Of a DNA stretch of 64,000 nt, positions 25,901 to 40,900 are shown piece after piece. Both the position numbers and the translations under genes were made by a program. Position 1 is the stretch's first letter; the number at the start of each line of letters is the position of its first letter. The stretch comes from Diadema setosum (Eukaryota; Echinodermata; Echinoidea; Diadematoida; Diadematidae), in the NCBI GenBank assembly GCA_033980235.1, contig CM067069.1, forward strand, positions 31,917,041 to 31,981,040, read 5' to 3'. The notes under the pieces are model-generated. The model was not told the DNA's origin. It saw nothing but the letters and a program-made list of their open reading frames with translations, and did no database searches.

Positions 25901-28900
25901 CTACTAGACAGGTCTGACAGTTCAGCTAGCAATCGACTGTGAACATTCAAGCATGGGGAGCTCATAACCATATGGGGGCAAATGTTGCAATTTATACTTG
26001 TAGCACGGTGATCACATAGCGGGATCTCATCCCTCTACCAGTAGAAGATGGAAACATATTATGTTCTATAATACACCTACAATATGTACTTTCCACAGTG
26101 TGCTATATCTCATAGGGTGCATTCTTAAATTGGGTATGTTCACATCTTAGAAAGATGATCATATTGCAAACAATCACTTTTATAGCTTTACACTTAACCA
26201 AGTTGTGTGTGATTGTTTTAGTCTAGAATTTGGTATGTTCACATCTCAATAAGATGACTCTATAATTCCACAATTCACCTCAAACACATACCACACATGA
26301 TTCAAAGAATTATGTTCTAGAATATGGTATGTTTACATCTCAGAATGATGACCATATTGCAGACTACGTCCGTATGATAATTTACCTCATGAAATTTTAA
26401 ATGTTTATTCTCGAATGTGGTGTGTTCACCTCTCAGAGAATATAATAGAGAATATTACAGAATATACTTAAAGGGATGGTACGGTACTGGTGGAGATGAA
26501 AATTGGGCTTTAACTTTTTTTGCGAGATACCAAGAAAACACTTATGAAATAGTACAGAGCATACCATTTTAAGAGGAATTCAAAGTTTAGTTGACAAAAA
26601 TCGGGTTCGGAATGACTGAAGCATCCAAAAACAAAGTAAAACAAAACGATCGCAATAAAATGTGGGTCCCACACTTTATTAGAATCGCTCTTTTTCTGGA
26701 TATCTCAACCATTTAAAAACCAATTTTCATCACATAAACATTGAATCCCTGTTGGAATTACATGTTCTTTCATATTTAATTACAGGTTTCTCACTATCTC
26801 ATCAAAAAATGACAAAAAAACTGAAGTTAAATCTCAATCAAAACTGAAGTTAAATCTCAACCAAAACTGAAGTTAAATCTCAACCAAAACTGTACGATCC
26901 CTTTTAAAGAATATACTTATCTAATGGGTATTCTGACATACAGTGTGTTCATATCTCATTAAGATGACCACATTCAAGAAAGGCCATGGAGATGCACTCA
27001 AGCACAGTCTCAACTATCCATCAAAGTGGAAATAATTCCTTTATAAAAATGATAAGTGTAAACACATCTAATATCTGTTATCTAGACTGTAGAGGTACAT
27101 TGTATTGTGCAGAACATTCAGGCATATACCCTACATAATCTATCATTCTTATTTGCAGACATGTGTGAAGACAATGTGAAAACAGTTCTTAAATTGCTTA
27201 CACGTAATTACAGATTCCTTCCATTATGTAAAGGATTCAGGATATGACGGTCAAAGACTCTCACTGTAAATGTTGTGTCATGAAACGTGAATACCAGAGA
27301 GCAGAAGATTTTCCACAGGTGGGCAATATGTTAAACATATTTTTCTTCTTTTATTTTATTTTTTTGTTCCACCTTAAAGTACTTATGGACAATGGGATAT
27401 TTCAAACAGTACAATCATGCACTACTTTTCTACACTATGTTCCTCAAGTAAAGCACTGAGTCTTTTGAAATAATGGACTACTGCTCAGCTCTATCTCTCT
27501 CTCTCCAAAGTGCCAACAGGGTGCAAAAAAGTGACACACTTGTATAGTGCTACAAAGAGACAACTCTGTTTCTATCGATTATTCCTATGCAGTCAATGCG
27601 GTGCCTTTAGAATCAATATAAGTCAGGCCTCGCATGTCAAGCATCCAGGGTTCAGGTAATTCCAGACGCTTGACATTTGAGACCATCTAGGGTTAGAAAT
27701 GTTCTTCTAGCATTCTTATTCACAGTGTCTCAACAGGCTTGGTGTCATTTTTCACTGTCACATTATTCAGTCCACAACTGTCACAGAGGAACACTCTGCT
27801 ATCAAATGCAGCAAAGCAGTGGATGGCAAAAAGACCTATGTAACATTCCTTTGGAAAAGGAAATAAACATCAGAGAAGGGGGAAGGGCAAGGATCAATTG
27901 TACCACTCCTGGCTATTTACAATTGTCGTGCAACATGCACTCAGCTGTTCCCTGCGGATGTTGTCCCTTCGTAAATACCTTCAAGTACCATTGCATCTCC
28001 ACTCATGACCTAGTTGTACCCTTTGAATTATAATTTGTTTTTTAAAATAATACCATGCATTCTTTATTCGGATTCGGACCATAACTCTTGCATTGCCTGC
28101 ATTGTTCTTATGCAAAACTAAACCAAAAGCCAGACCTCTATAATATGGAGATATTAATGGAAGTGTTGACAAATTGCAGAAACTGTTACATGCAGTATAC
28201 AATTAAAATGCGAGGAAATGAAGACTCACTGGCAAATTTACCATGTATCCACAGGAATGCCAAAATAGGAAGATGACATTGTAGAAGTACATGTACTTTG
28301 AAACCAAAGGACAGAACAAATGGGATTATAGATATCAATGTGGAATATTTCACAATGAAATGTTAAATTTGTTATGGTCACAAAAGTAGTCTTCTGATTT
28401 TTTTTTTGTTTTGTACACTTAAAGATGACTGCACAGCAGCTATTGCTGAATGGATGCAAAAAGAATTGTTAGCTCTGAAACGTGGTAGCTTAACCATCTC
28501 TAAAGGTGTGTCATGATTAATCATAATTAGAATGCTTGATGACATTGCAATGACCATATTCCTGTGTAAAATAATATTAAAGGGGATAACACATTCCCAT
28601 TTGGGTATGTTGTAACATGGTAAATATCTCTGAACTGCATCTATGCTAATATTTGAGGGGGCCCTACCACTAGATTTGCAGGGTGAGTTTATCCTATTGA
28701 CTCATAGCCTGCAGACAATCTCTCATCATTATTGACATATTCTTATCTTCACACAAATAAAGAGATCACGGGGGATCTTGAATACATAATCCAGTTTGGC
28801 ACACAAGACTGAAAGCAGATTAAGTCCCCTTGACTCCTATACCCTCCCACTCCCTTCCCCCAAACACTTTCCTCAGCCTCAGCCAAGAGCAAAATTTGTT

Positions 28901-31900
28901 TGGTGTTCTTTATACACGGCCCTACAAAAGCATGCAGAGTATCTGCCTAGATGCACTTTGTCTAAGATTGATGTGTTTGACCACGCACTCATAAATGACA
29001 ATAAACGACTGCTTGCCTGTCCAGTAGGAAGGCAATAATGATCACAGATGGAGCAGTATGTGACTGTTCACATTGCAATCTTACTGGCTGGGAAATCATA
29101 GCGCAAAAAATACATCGCATTTCAGCTAGGATTTATGAGGCCCCTGGCGCATAATATGGAATGCATGGATTTTACACCCCCCTTACTGAAATCTTGACAT
29201 TGCACAGATCAAGCTTCCTCCGCCACATGACAAAAACTAATGAGAAAATTGGTCAAGACACATGCTCCCACAAATAAAACAATTGATCTGAAGGGTGATA
29301 CACAAGGACATTTCAGTACAATGATTTAAGAGATAAAATCCAATGCAAGTAAGCAATCAATTCAAAGAAATATTTCTATAATTTACAGACAACCTAAGAT
29401 AAACATATGTTAAAGAAGAATAAAAAAGAAATAGTATGTTTCTTTGTCAAGTAAACGCAGTCATATCACACCTATCCTGAAGAGTCTTCATTGGTTGCCT
29501 GTACAGGAGCGTATTCGGTTTAAGATACTTCTTTTGGTTTATCATGTTATTGAGGGAACAGCTCCTGATTACAATGTTTGTTTGTTTCGTCAATACCAAC
29601 CTTCACAAACTCTTCGATCCTCAACTTCAGGTCTCTTACATATTCCGTTTTCTAGGAAATCTTGGGGGGAACGTGCTTTCGCTCACGCTGGACCAACACT
29701 GTGGAATTCACTTCCTCGTGAGCTGAAAGACTCAAGCTCTATAACATCTTTCAGGAGTAATTTAAAATCCTATCTGTTTAGCAGTGCATTCTGAAGACCA
29801 GTGTCTTTTGAAGACAGACTTTTATGTCTTTTTTTTTTCTGCTTCTTCATCTTCTTCTATTACTGTGATGTACTTGTATTTTCAATCTATTTGCTTTGAT
29901 GTACCTATTGTAAAGCGCCTTGAGCATTTAATCAAAGTGGAGAACGGCGCTATAGAAATTGTATGTATTATTATTATTATGTTACATTATAATACAGAAG
30001 CAACTTATACTGTCATGGTATGCTGTATTCTTTAGCTCTACAAGTCTACCAGTCTGCTATCTCACTGAAAGAGTTTGCCTTTTAAAAAAAATTTGAAGGT
30101 TTTAAGAGTCAGACTGAGGTTTTTGCTGTTTTACCTCCAACATGACATTTTAACCCATTCCATACAGAAGCCTGCATGGTGGTCTGTGTACTAACTGTGT
30201 GGGGATTTCAGAATTCAGTATGGAATGGGTTGATATTTGATACCAGGTTAGAATTTCATAAATGTTAGACTGAATGAAAATGCCCAAAATAGACATTTTC
30301 AGAGAGGCACTGGTGATAAAAGAGGCCATTTGCACCATACTACTGTACATTCCACTGAATTGATTGCCCAGATGGCACAGATGAAATATGGATCATAACA
30401 AGGATGTAATTTTATTGAGTTACAAGGACACAACCCATGGAGATAAAAGGGTGATTTCATTCAATAATAATAAAAAAAAGTAAAGAAACTCATGCGTGAA
30501 ATTTCGAATATGAAGTTTCCAAAGTTTTGATGAAATTCTACACAATGCATGCACTGTCTGTATAAGTCTGTATAGTGTGATGTCATGGTTGAAACATTCT
30601 CTTTTGATTTTTGTATCCAAATTCTCACACATTTTTGCTCTTATCTGCATAGAGAGAGAGAGCTTGTGCTTCAACTCATGGATATGAGCACTCACAACAT
30701 ACTTGATCATAAGTCATAATGAATTTGTAATATAAACAATAAATATTTCAAAGATCTTTGTTTTCTTGTCAGATGGCAAATAGTGAATCCATTATGTTGA
30801 ATATTCACTCTCTACTGAGGGCTGCAAAAGCATTTCACTTTAACCAAAACCTCGAAAAGAATGTTTCTGAAAGACTGTTTGATTTTCTACAGAGGTTACC
30901 TGTTGAACACTTCAGAGCACTGACCATTTGGACCAGGTAGGTATGTGTGTGTGTGTGTGTGGGGGGGGGGGGGGTGACATGGGACAAACAACATCTTATC
31001 GTCGCTGGGGCGACAAGACCTCGTATCTACAAAATGTCAAATGTTCAGGAGAGCCAAAAAACATGGTGGCCGAAGCACTGTGGTGAATGGGATAGCCTTT
31101 CCTTTGACATGCTGTGGTGGCTTTATTTTTTGAATAAGACCATTGGGATTTGGACAGGACATCACTTAACCCATTATTTGACCATTAATAAAAAAATCAT
31201 TTTCACCAAAATTGCAGATACAAGGTCTTGTCACCCCAGCGACGTAATATTCTCCTTCCTTCTAGCATCTCAGCTGAAACATAACATAACATATACGAAC
31301 ACCACAAATTTGTTCAGGTTTATTTCTTTCATTCATCTCCAGCACACACTGATAACACTATACTCCTTCCAGTATTGAGTGACATGAAATTTATCCAATT
31401 CCCAACATCAGGTAATTGTATGTGCTTCTCATGTGTGCTACATCCCTGGAGGCAACACTGGGCTTATCTTACATCTAACTTCATTAAAGGAAGAGACAAT
31501 TACACCTTATCTAATAAGGAATGTGCTTATTTCAATCTTTCACTGAGATTAATAAGATTAAAAAATATTCATCTTACCAGTCGATTCCTCCAGATGAGGT
31601 TGGTGATGGAGATGAACTGCAGGGACACACACACAAATGAAATCATGGAAGTGTTGATGAATTAATTGCATACGGTTAAAGGCATCATCTACCATTTGCA
31701 GATGAAATAATGCCTTTGGCACCACTTTGTGGCGGAGGCATGATAAAAACCCGGCATCAGTGCTGCAAAATAGTTCTGAAATGTTAGTTAGGGATAGAAA
31801 AAAAAAATAAATAAATAAGTATAATTAATTTTAAGTATTGTGAAATATACAAAATGTGAACAATGGTGATTATAAAAATGTTTCCAGACTAACCATCTAC

Positions 31901-34900
31901 AGTTACAGTTTATTGAGAAAAATAGTGATATCTCCTTATATTTTAGGTTTTATTTCAAATTTCTTACATAGTAGGAGGTTTTGTGATACAACTGACCTAC
32001 ACATATGCATCGAATGTGATATCTTGAACTTTTTTGAAATCACTGCTACCAATGGTAAACTGGACCTTTAATTTCATGAAACAATTTACAGTTTGTCAAA
32101 AGGCATGGAATTTGTGGGTATCTTACCACAAATACTACAATTACATTGTAATACAAGTTATAGTATCTGCAGTCATTATAACAATAGCTTTGGATTTATA
32201 GTGGCTGTGAGCATTTAGGTTGTTGCCTTGGTAGCCTGCAATTACTTTGACTTAATGATCAATTTGAACATTAATAGCCTTCCCTGGTTAAATCTTCCCC
32301 TCTAGATTATGGTACATTGCACTACTATAAAGGCAATTGCTCTTTGCAATGAAATATGTATTCATCTTGCAAAAAAATTACTAAATATCACAAGAATTCT
32401 ATTTTGTCATGAAGTTTCAGTCCATTAGGAAACATCAGTTTTTCTTGAATATATTAATCATTCTAACTAAAGTTCTATTTTATTTGATTAGTCTTAACAT
32501 CATTAATTGCATTTCTCATTTTTTTTTTTACCAAACAAAATCTGATATGGAAAAAAAATGAGATTACATATTACAATTAATAAGTTACATGTAACTAATT
32601 TACTAAATTACTGAATATTAAAAAGTTCATGAGTTGTTGCATAGCAGATGTGGGGTCAACATCTTAAAAAAATCTAGCTTCTAGCTATTATTTATGAAAA
32701 AAAAAACAAAAAAAAACAAATAGAAATTCTGATTTATGGAGCTTGAAGAAGTTGCAAGAGCTGGAAGAGTAGAAATGTTTTAAGGTGTGACAGCATGGAA
32801 ACATCTATCTGAATTAATGATACTAAAATGGATTTTGACAAGATGCATGGAATCATTACTCACCATGTGTCATCTGATGTCTGGTTTGGTTGAATGCGAG
32901 GAGTGCAGCCAAAGCTGTAAAATAAGCAAGAAATGTGGGAAAAATATCAGAATCTCAAATCATTACATGCTTTTGATGTGATCTGTTAATATTTGTAATC
33001 TCCAGTCTTAGAAATAACTGGCTATAAATGTTTCTGCAGCCATGCAACAAATTTGATTAACCCTTAAGCAACTGAAGATTGTGTACCTAATGGCCTATTG
33101 TTCCCTAGAAGGTAGAGCAATATTACCCTTATTTTGACAACTTTCTGAATTATGCAAAACAGATATCGCTGCATGTTTATTTTTGTCTATTATAAGTTAT
33201 GTTTACTTGAAAGTCTATTAAGATTTTACCAAAAGACTTGTGTATCACAGAATAATTCTGACATGCTTTGGTTGACCTTTGGCTTCTTTCAAATTATGTG
33301 ATTATATATTCTATACGAAAACAAAAATAGTATAGCATAAAACTATCAAAAAATGGACAGGAGTTTTCGAGCATTTTAGGGAGTAATTTGACAGGTGGTT
33401 TTGGATGGTTCAGTTACTAATGGGTTAACTAATAACTGATCCAATGAACTTTGGATTGTTCCTCTGAACACTGCTGCACTTTGTTTTTTTCTCTCTCAAG
33501 CTCTCTGATGTATGGCTATAACAGAAGAAGATGACCTGGTAAATAGGCATGGTTTCTGCGGAAGAGGATTTGCACCAGTAACTGATGACATGCATCATCT
33601 GTTTGTAAATGAGCAGATCAACACTACAGGCATCCTACTAATCAAGCCATGGGCACCTTTGGCAACTGTTTTTCATTAAAAAAAAAGAAAGAAGAAAAAC
33701 AACAAAAGAAAAACAAAATCGAAAACAGTCGCCACCTAGGATATTTACTTGAATTTGAACTGAATTCGGGAAAAATACATACACCTACATCTTTTCACTA
33801 TCATATACTATACTATACAATACATACATACATACATATATACATTGTATACCAATACATACATACAGACATAGGGAATGTTGATTGTGCAAATTCTATG
33901 GTATGATGTATAGAGGACTAAAGATTCATGCTATATTTCGGCACTTTCTAGCATTTTTTATATCTTAAGAAGATTACGAAGAAAACCAAAACATTTAAAC
34001 TTGCATAGAAAGTCTCCCTACATAACCTGAAATGAGAAAACATCAGCAGGCAAATTGAACACAAATGTGATGAAATCCTTGGATATTGGACCATAAACAA
34101 TGGGGGAAAAAGAAAATGACCTTTGGGGGCACGCGGTCTCTTTGGTCAGAGAGATATATATCTGAGGAGAAATGACATTTTTCTGATGTCTACTAAGTGA
34201 GATTGAAAGCGACTTTATTGCATTTTTCTGGGTTGTGTCTTGTTTTTTCTTTAAACCAAATTATGTCACCAGGTCAAGGTTTATTGTTGTTTGCTTTTAG
34301 AGCAAATTTTTTCTTCTTTTTTTCTTTTTGGGCTCTGTAAATGATGGATTGTTGGATCGAACTCCTAAGAGTTTTTATTATTATTATTATTATTATTATC
34401 ATTATTGCCTTAGATTGTTACTCCATGAAATTCTGCTCCATCTTGTTTCCCCGCATCTCCCCATGTATGATGTATTGCTACAGATGATCACCGTGCTGAT
34501 GAAACCAATTCAGCTGGAGCTATTGGACAGTTTTACCAATCCTCTCACAATAGCAAATAATACCATGGCACTTATGATATGTGTGTGCAGATACAGAGAG
34601 TGCAAATTTAAAAATTGTCCAAACAGCAGAAGTCTCATTTGTCAATCAACTTATTATTATTATTATTTTTTTTTTTTTTACAGGGCAAAGAATATGGGAG
34701 TACATATTATTTGATCAGTGTATTTTAACATTTGAAAATGAACAATTCATATTATTAGCCACACTAAAAGATTTGACAGCACTTTAGTCCCATATTTTTT
34801 TTTCCATTTTGTAATTCTGTTCATTTAAAATAACATTTTGGCTCAATTCCATGTACACGACTCATTAAAACAGGTAATGTACCTCTTTATCATTCATCAT

Positions 34901-37900
34901 TTGACAGCAATACTAATAGGCAGTGCAGAAAGAGAGAAAGAATGGGGATGATGGGTTAGACCAGTAAGCTGGCGATGATTACTGTTCCTTACAGAGGATT
35001 ACAGGCGAAGTCAGAAAGAGAGAGAAAGAGAAGTTGAAAGTCAGAAGAGAAAGAGATGGATTGAGAGAGAGAAAATGTGTTCTTCTGTATATGTGTATGT
35101 CTGTGTGTGTATGTCTGTGTGTGTGAGTGTGTGTGTATGTGTATGTGTGTGTGTGTGTGTGTGCATGCATGACGATAAACAAAAACAACAACAACAACAA
35201 AGAAAGAAAGAAAGAAAGACAAACCCTGAGAAGGACGGGAGGATGGGATGGATGGAAGTAGAGGGGAAAAATGGGGCAGGAAAGAGAATATGATGGCTTT
35301 TATACTCGTTCTCCCGTGGGAACGGCCGCCCAATTTTGCAATTTCCAGCTACGAGCAGAATCAATTTGCATTGTGCAATCTGATCGCATCCTGTTTTCTC
35401 CTACGGAACATGCGCCCCATCTGCTATTCCACCGTCATGGCTCGCAATACCCCTCAAATCCTCCCACCGGAATGAAATGTTTTTGAAATCTGTTGACAAC
35501 TTCCTCCACAGCACCAACGGCAGTGAGGTTGAACGCAGTGTGTCTCTGAGACATTTTCAGGGAAGGTTGGGGAAGGGGAGATATTTCAGTGAAGAACTTG
35601 AATTTTGACTCATCAAATTGGCACCATCATCTTGAGACAGATGCAGTCTTGGCCTATCCTATATTATTATCATTGTTGACCTCTTGATGAACATAATTGG
35701 CATAATGAGAATGTGGCCATGAAAGTTTAAAGCAACACATGTAAAAAGAGGTTGACCTTTCACTATGTCTCATATTTCTGTGTAGCTAAAGCCATTGTAA
35801 AAAGGGCTAGAAACACTCCTAAACCTTAACCACTCTTATCCACTCCCTTTTTTCTTTTAGGATGAAGTGATTTTGCTTTAGCATGCATTTCTCATACAAA
35901 CCTTTCAAAGTATATCAGAGCTAATCTTGAAAGGATCAAAAAAGGCTAGAGGCACTCTAAAAAGGGCACACACAATTGCGAGATCTCACCACAGAGTTTT
36001 CTGTGATGAAGATGCGACAAATAATTACACTGAGGCTGTGAAAGGGTCTGTATTTCTGAAAAATAACTTCAGATCAAACATCTTCTTCTTTCAATGTTCT
36101 GCAATCCACAGCACAGATGAATTTGAAACCCTGTAATGAATAAACCTTAATATTGAATAGGAATTTGACCCATTCTTTATTCATTGTATTTTTTAATTGC
36201 AGTGCCAAACAAAGAAAGACAAGAAAATACAAGAGATATTTTCATCAAGGGCTTAGAATTGACTTGGCAAAAGCTTTTCAGCCTCATTTACTGTGTAAGT
36301 AATACCACACTGTAAAAACATTGGTGTTTGATTTAACACCATGGGTGTTAAATCTAACACCGATCAAACTTCAATAGAGGACCACACCCCCAGGTGTAGA
36401 AAATGTATTGTGACGGTGTTAAAAAGTGTTCGCCTGGCACTTCGTGGTGTTAATTTGACATTGTGGCTGGTGATACTTTTGACACTGCGCTAGAGTTAAT
36501 TCAATAATGACACCGCATGGTGTTGATTTGATATTGGTGGTGTTAATTTCAATGGTATAACACCCGTCCAGCTTCAATAGGGGACCACACCAACTGGTGT
36601 TACTGTGGTGTAAATGTATTTACAGATTTTTTTTTCAAAAATCAAGTAGTTTATCAGAAAATTCTTTATCGTCTTGTTGAAGTTCAAAATTAACAAGAAG
36701 TGCAGTAACTAAGAAACTATTCAAAAAACAATTTTAAATTTTGAAATGACACCCGGAGGTGTTAATCTAACACCACGAATGAGCACCGGAAATTTAACAC
36801 CAGCTCGGTGTTTCATATTTAACACCGGACTTTTTGCAGTGCAAGTGATAAATATGTTTGCAAATGCATAATTACTAGCACTGCCCAATAACAGGTAAGC
36901 CATGCTTCTTTCACAAACAGAAGTAGACAGCTCTGAGATCATCACATTCATCAAACTGCACATGCTTCTATCATTGGGTTAACCACAGCACTCAAGTAGG
37001 GAAATTTTCAAATGGAGAGGCTTTCCTCGCCACAACAGGAAACCTGCCATCATGGACGACATCTAATCATCCTCTTTCCTGACCCAAATTAGGCATGACA
37101 AATCCATGGCCACTCATGCATCTTGAAATTGTATCAAATTATCTCTTGAGGCACCTCAGAGGACACTTGCAAGCCCTAAAGTGGGAGGGGGGGGGGGATG
37201 TATTTTGAATGGGAGATGACTTGGCAAATATTCAGGTGCAAAGCACTAGCAGTTATCAAAGCCAGCTTGCACATGATGTGTATCGTATATGCACATTAGT
37301 ACCACTATTTTCTGAAAACCTCCAAAGAACCGCATTCAATTATAGTGCACTGATCACTCAAACAGAAATTATATTTTTCTTCAGATCTTCATTGAGCTGT
37401 TGTGTTTTGTATTCCCATCTGCATTTATTCTGCTTTTCTTTTCTAATTCACTGAGAATCCTTTGGCACCAAAGTTCATGTCATAATAATTTTCTACAATG
37501 AGAAGGGCATTTCTGGCTTTCTCATTAAAACTGAAAACAGAGGAGCAAAAGTGAGTACAAAGGTGCACCGATGTTATTCTTGTAATACAAGTGATATTCT
37601 GAAATGCTTAAGGAAAATATTTCCTCTTCAAACCAACAAAAAAAGCCCACACACTCCACATAACTGCTGAATGCACAAACATTATGTGGGAAAGTAATTT
37701 CTGAAATAACTGTGAAAGCTATCGCTACAAATGCTGCAAGTACAAGGGTTACATAGTACTCTCATAGTTATGTGGATTTTTCCACAAATCTAAATTCACA
37801 GGCATAAGTACCACAGCTATAAATGTCTGTTGTACAGATTTGCTATCAAAAAAAATAGCATGTACTTTTTCTAATGAACTGAGCACCTGGAAAAAGTACA

Positions 37901-40900
37901 TACTATCAAAACAAAGCATGAGGTACTAAATAACAAAATTTACATTTTGATATGAGTTGACCTTTTTTTTTGGATCTAGTGCGATGATAACATTAAATCA
38001 CATTTCAAGTACAACTGACTATAACTGATCAAAAAATAATAGAATGGACTATCAAAATATGCACAAATGAGCAAAATGATAAAATGTGTTAGGACATGTA
38101 AATCAGAGAGGACATACTGTTTCATTAAAAAAGAAAATGAGTTGTAATAAGAATAAAACCAGTAGTGTTTTTTTTTTCCACAAAATCAAATGTGAAAAAT
38201 CACAATAAATGTAACTATCATAGCCTTGATTTCTTCCCTTATACATCAAATGTATAATGCTGACAGGTAAACCGAAATATGTTTTATTAAAAAAATACAG
38301 ATTTTTTCTTAGAATCCAGTTTCTCTGAAAAACAATTTTATATGAAACATTCAACTCCTCCTCAAGACAACAGTTTTAAGTGCAAAACCTTACCAATTAG
38401 AGTACATTAGAAGGGTAAATTACAACATTAAGAAAAAGGTAATAGGAATGATAAGAATATTTTGTTCTAATTCAACTATCAAATGTTATCAAAGTGGCAT
38501 TTGTTATCACATGGTTTGAAAGTGGGGGTTGTCATATTTCAAAATATTGATATTGATGCAAACTGTTCTCCACAGATACAAGTTTGTAGAGTCGGGAAGT
38601 GTTTGCTTACCATGTGGCAGTGCGTGGCTGCAAGTCCATGTTGGCCCGGATGACATAGAGGAGGCATGACAGCAATTTGATGGAAAAGTTGAAGAGGCGG
38701 ATGCGTAAGCCTGCAGTGAAGTAGAGATGCAATAGATGACAGCCCCATTCACATTCAAAAAATATGGTTCAGTCCTGGGCCCTGTTTCATAAAGCTGTTC
38801 ATAAAGTTACGATCAACTTACAAGCGACTGGTGATCAGTTCTGATGTGCTATACTTATCAGAATTTCCATAATTCAGCATAAGAACTGATCACCAGTCGC
38901 TCGCTAGTCGTTCATAACTTTACAAAACAGCTTCATGAAACACCCCCAGGTTAGATTGCCCATAATTACATTTCTCAAACATGGCCATGAAGACACAACT
39001 GAATGGAATTCACCAATGCATTTCATTAAGTTGCATAAGTGCCTGAAATATTGACTCTTTAAATAATTGCCAAATTGTTTGTCAGATTTACATTTTGCTG
39101 AACAAAAATCCTAATCAAACAATATAATAAATGTGAAATATGACTTATTGTGTTGCATGGGCAACTAAAGGAGGCAGTCAGATGGTCAAGATGATGAGTG
39201 AATTGGTTATTAGAAGCATAGAGACACTGCAGGAGTCTGGCCTTGGATCACTGTGGCATAATTACTCCTGTTTTGCAGGTGTGCTTTGGGTAATGTGATT
39301 GCTTACAGTTGTACATTCACCAAAACCATGCACTGACACTACACAGTATCTTTGTTTAAAAGCTGTGATCTTTACAGTTTCATGTTTAGATTTTATATGT
39401 GATTCACTGTCATGCAATCAGGACAAAGCTGATGAATGAAAATCACAGAACAGTGTTTTAAACATTTTCCATCTATTTAAAATATTACTTCTCAATCTAG
39501 ATTCTGGCATCTCTTTTCAACACTTTTGTGTTTCATTTTACAGACTTGCTCTAACCTTCAGCTAAAGCACAGTGTGAACTACACATCTTGTGCTTGTTCT
39601 GTTGATTGGGCAAAACATTTTTATACAAATAATGCAGATTATAAACTTGGCTTTGTTTTTTTTTCTACATATACAAACTTGTATCTGTCTTTGTATGTGA
39701 CAAGAGTAATGGAAAATAATGACTATATTAATGATGATGTTAGCAGCATCATTGACAATAATGAAAATAAAGAACAAGAAGAAAATGAAGGAGTGGAAAA
39801 GAAGAACAAAAGCAGTACCACAGGTGCATATGAAAAGTTTGTTCGCAAAAACCGATAAGTCCATATTTGCCAAATGGAGATACTTGCGATTAAAGGTCAA
39901 GAAAAATAAAGAGAATAATAAGAAAATTTTTGCTTCTTTTGACCATAACTTCAAAAAATCAATGTACCTTTATACGTAGTGACCAATATATCATTCAAAA
40001 GGTATTATTTTGTACTTTATGAAAGAGACCGTACTTCAAAATCTTCCAAAATGGACTTATCGGTTTTTCCAAACAAACTCTTCATATAGTGTGCAGAGTA
40101 TCAGTAATACACAAAAACTGTACACAGGTGACTAAAACTTACTGGATCTCTGGTTCTTGATGAAGTATAACTGAAGACGCTCCTTGAATGATTTCTCATC
40201 CACAAAGAATTCTACCCGCACTCTGGTATAAAAGAGAATGGACACAGAATGAAACAGTGAATTAGTTGCTATTCTGGTTAGCTCATTAAAGAATCATGCC
40301 ACTCATTGAACACAGAAACAAGAGTTCATTGGGTAATGGTGATCATTAAAATGAACATAACTAAATTACTCTAAAAATGGAAATTTTCGCGGTGTTGAAA
40401 ATTTGGCGCATTTCGCGCAATCCAAAACCAGCGCAAAAATAAGAGCATGTGAATATTTTTGCTTGTCATATGTTCTAGTAGTTGATGTCTTGATCCCGTA
40501 GAATTAAAAACATGCGAAACTCTTTTTACCCAGCCCAGCGTGAAAAATTGGTGGCACAAAAATATCCACTTTCACCGCATATCTTTTGAGTGCAATGTAC
40601 ATGTAAAACCTGAATATGTGCCAGTGGTTGGGTGAATTGTTGAAATACAACCTTAACAGCATTTTTTTACATGCCTGGTAATACTCCTCCCCCTTACTCT
40701 CTTATTTTAAGCTTTTTCGAACCACCGCCTACTTCTGTCATAGATACCTATTTCCATGGTAAATCACATAATCACATAGCCTTGAAATGAAACAATCAAT
40801 TCTATTTCAGACCAAGAGACAAATGGCTTGGCTGTTACATTTTTTTTCATAACTGAGTAGCATCCAAAGGATTTGTGCAACTTTCACGCTTTCTCCAAAC

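Larger units (their letters stand above)
26133..26980. repeat. Old tandem repeat of about 95 bp, interrupted by a palindromic element
   Basis: A GGTATGTTCACATCTCA-like word followed by a GATGACCATATTGC-like word recurs near 26133, 26232, 26326 and 26419, then again near 26943 after the family C element at 26468-26907. The copies are strongly diverged. The last spacing is normal only if the 440-bp element is removed. Confidence 0.6.
32915..38610. other. KCNT intron between the S1 exon and the first loop exon
   Basis: 5.7 kb. Contains an ATT microsatellite near 34376-34399, a GT-rich microsatellite (35075-35171), a degraded family A copy near 35836-35938 and an inverted-repeat element at 36308-36841. 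35285-35475 is less AT-rich and non-repetitive. Confidence 0.65.
38711..40142. other. KCNT intron between the N-terminal block and S1 exons
   Basis: 1.4 kb containing two fold-back elements (38774-38950 and 39829-40086); otherwise plain. Confidence 0.75.

Noticed and set aside
27677..28033. 118-codon open frame with a hydrophobic start and several Cys
   Set aside because: Begins with TTG, not ATG; no recognisable homology or splice sites. Probably chance.
33540..33645. Possible tRNA-like sequence on the minus strand (TGGTGCAAATCC)
   Set aside because: B-box resemblance is weak and no cloverleaf could be drawn.
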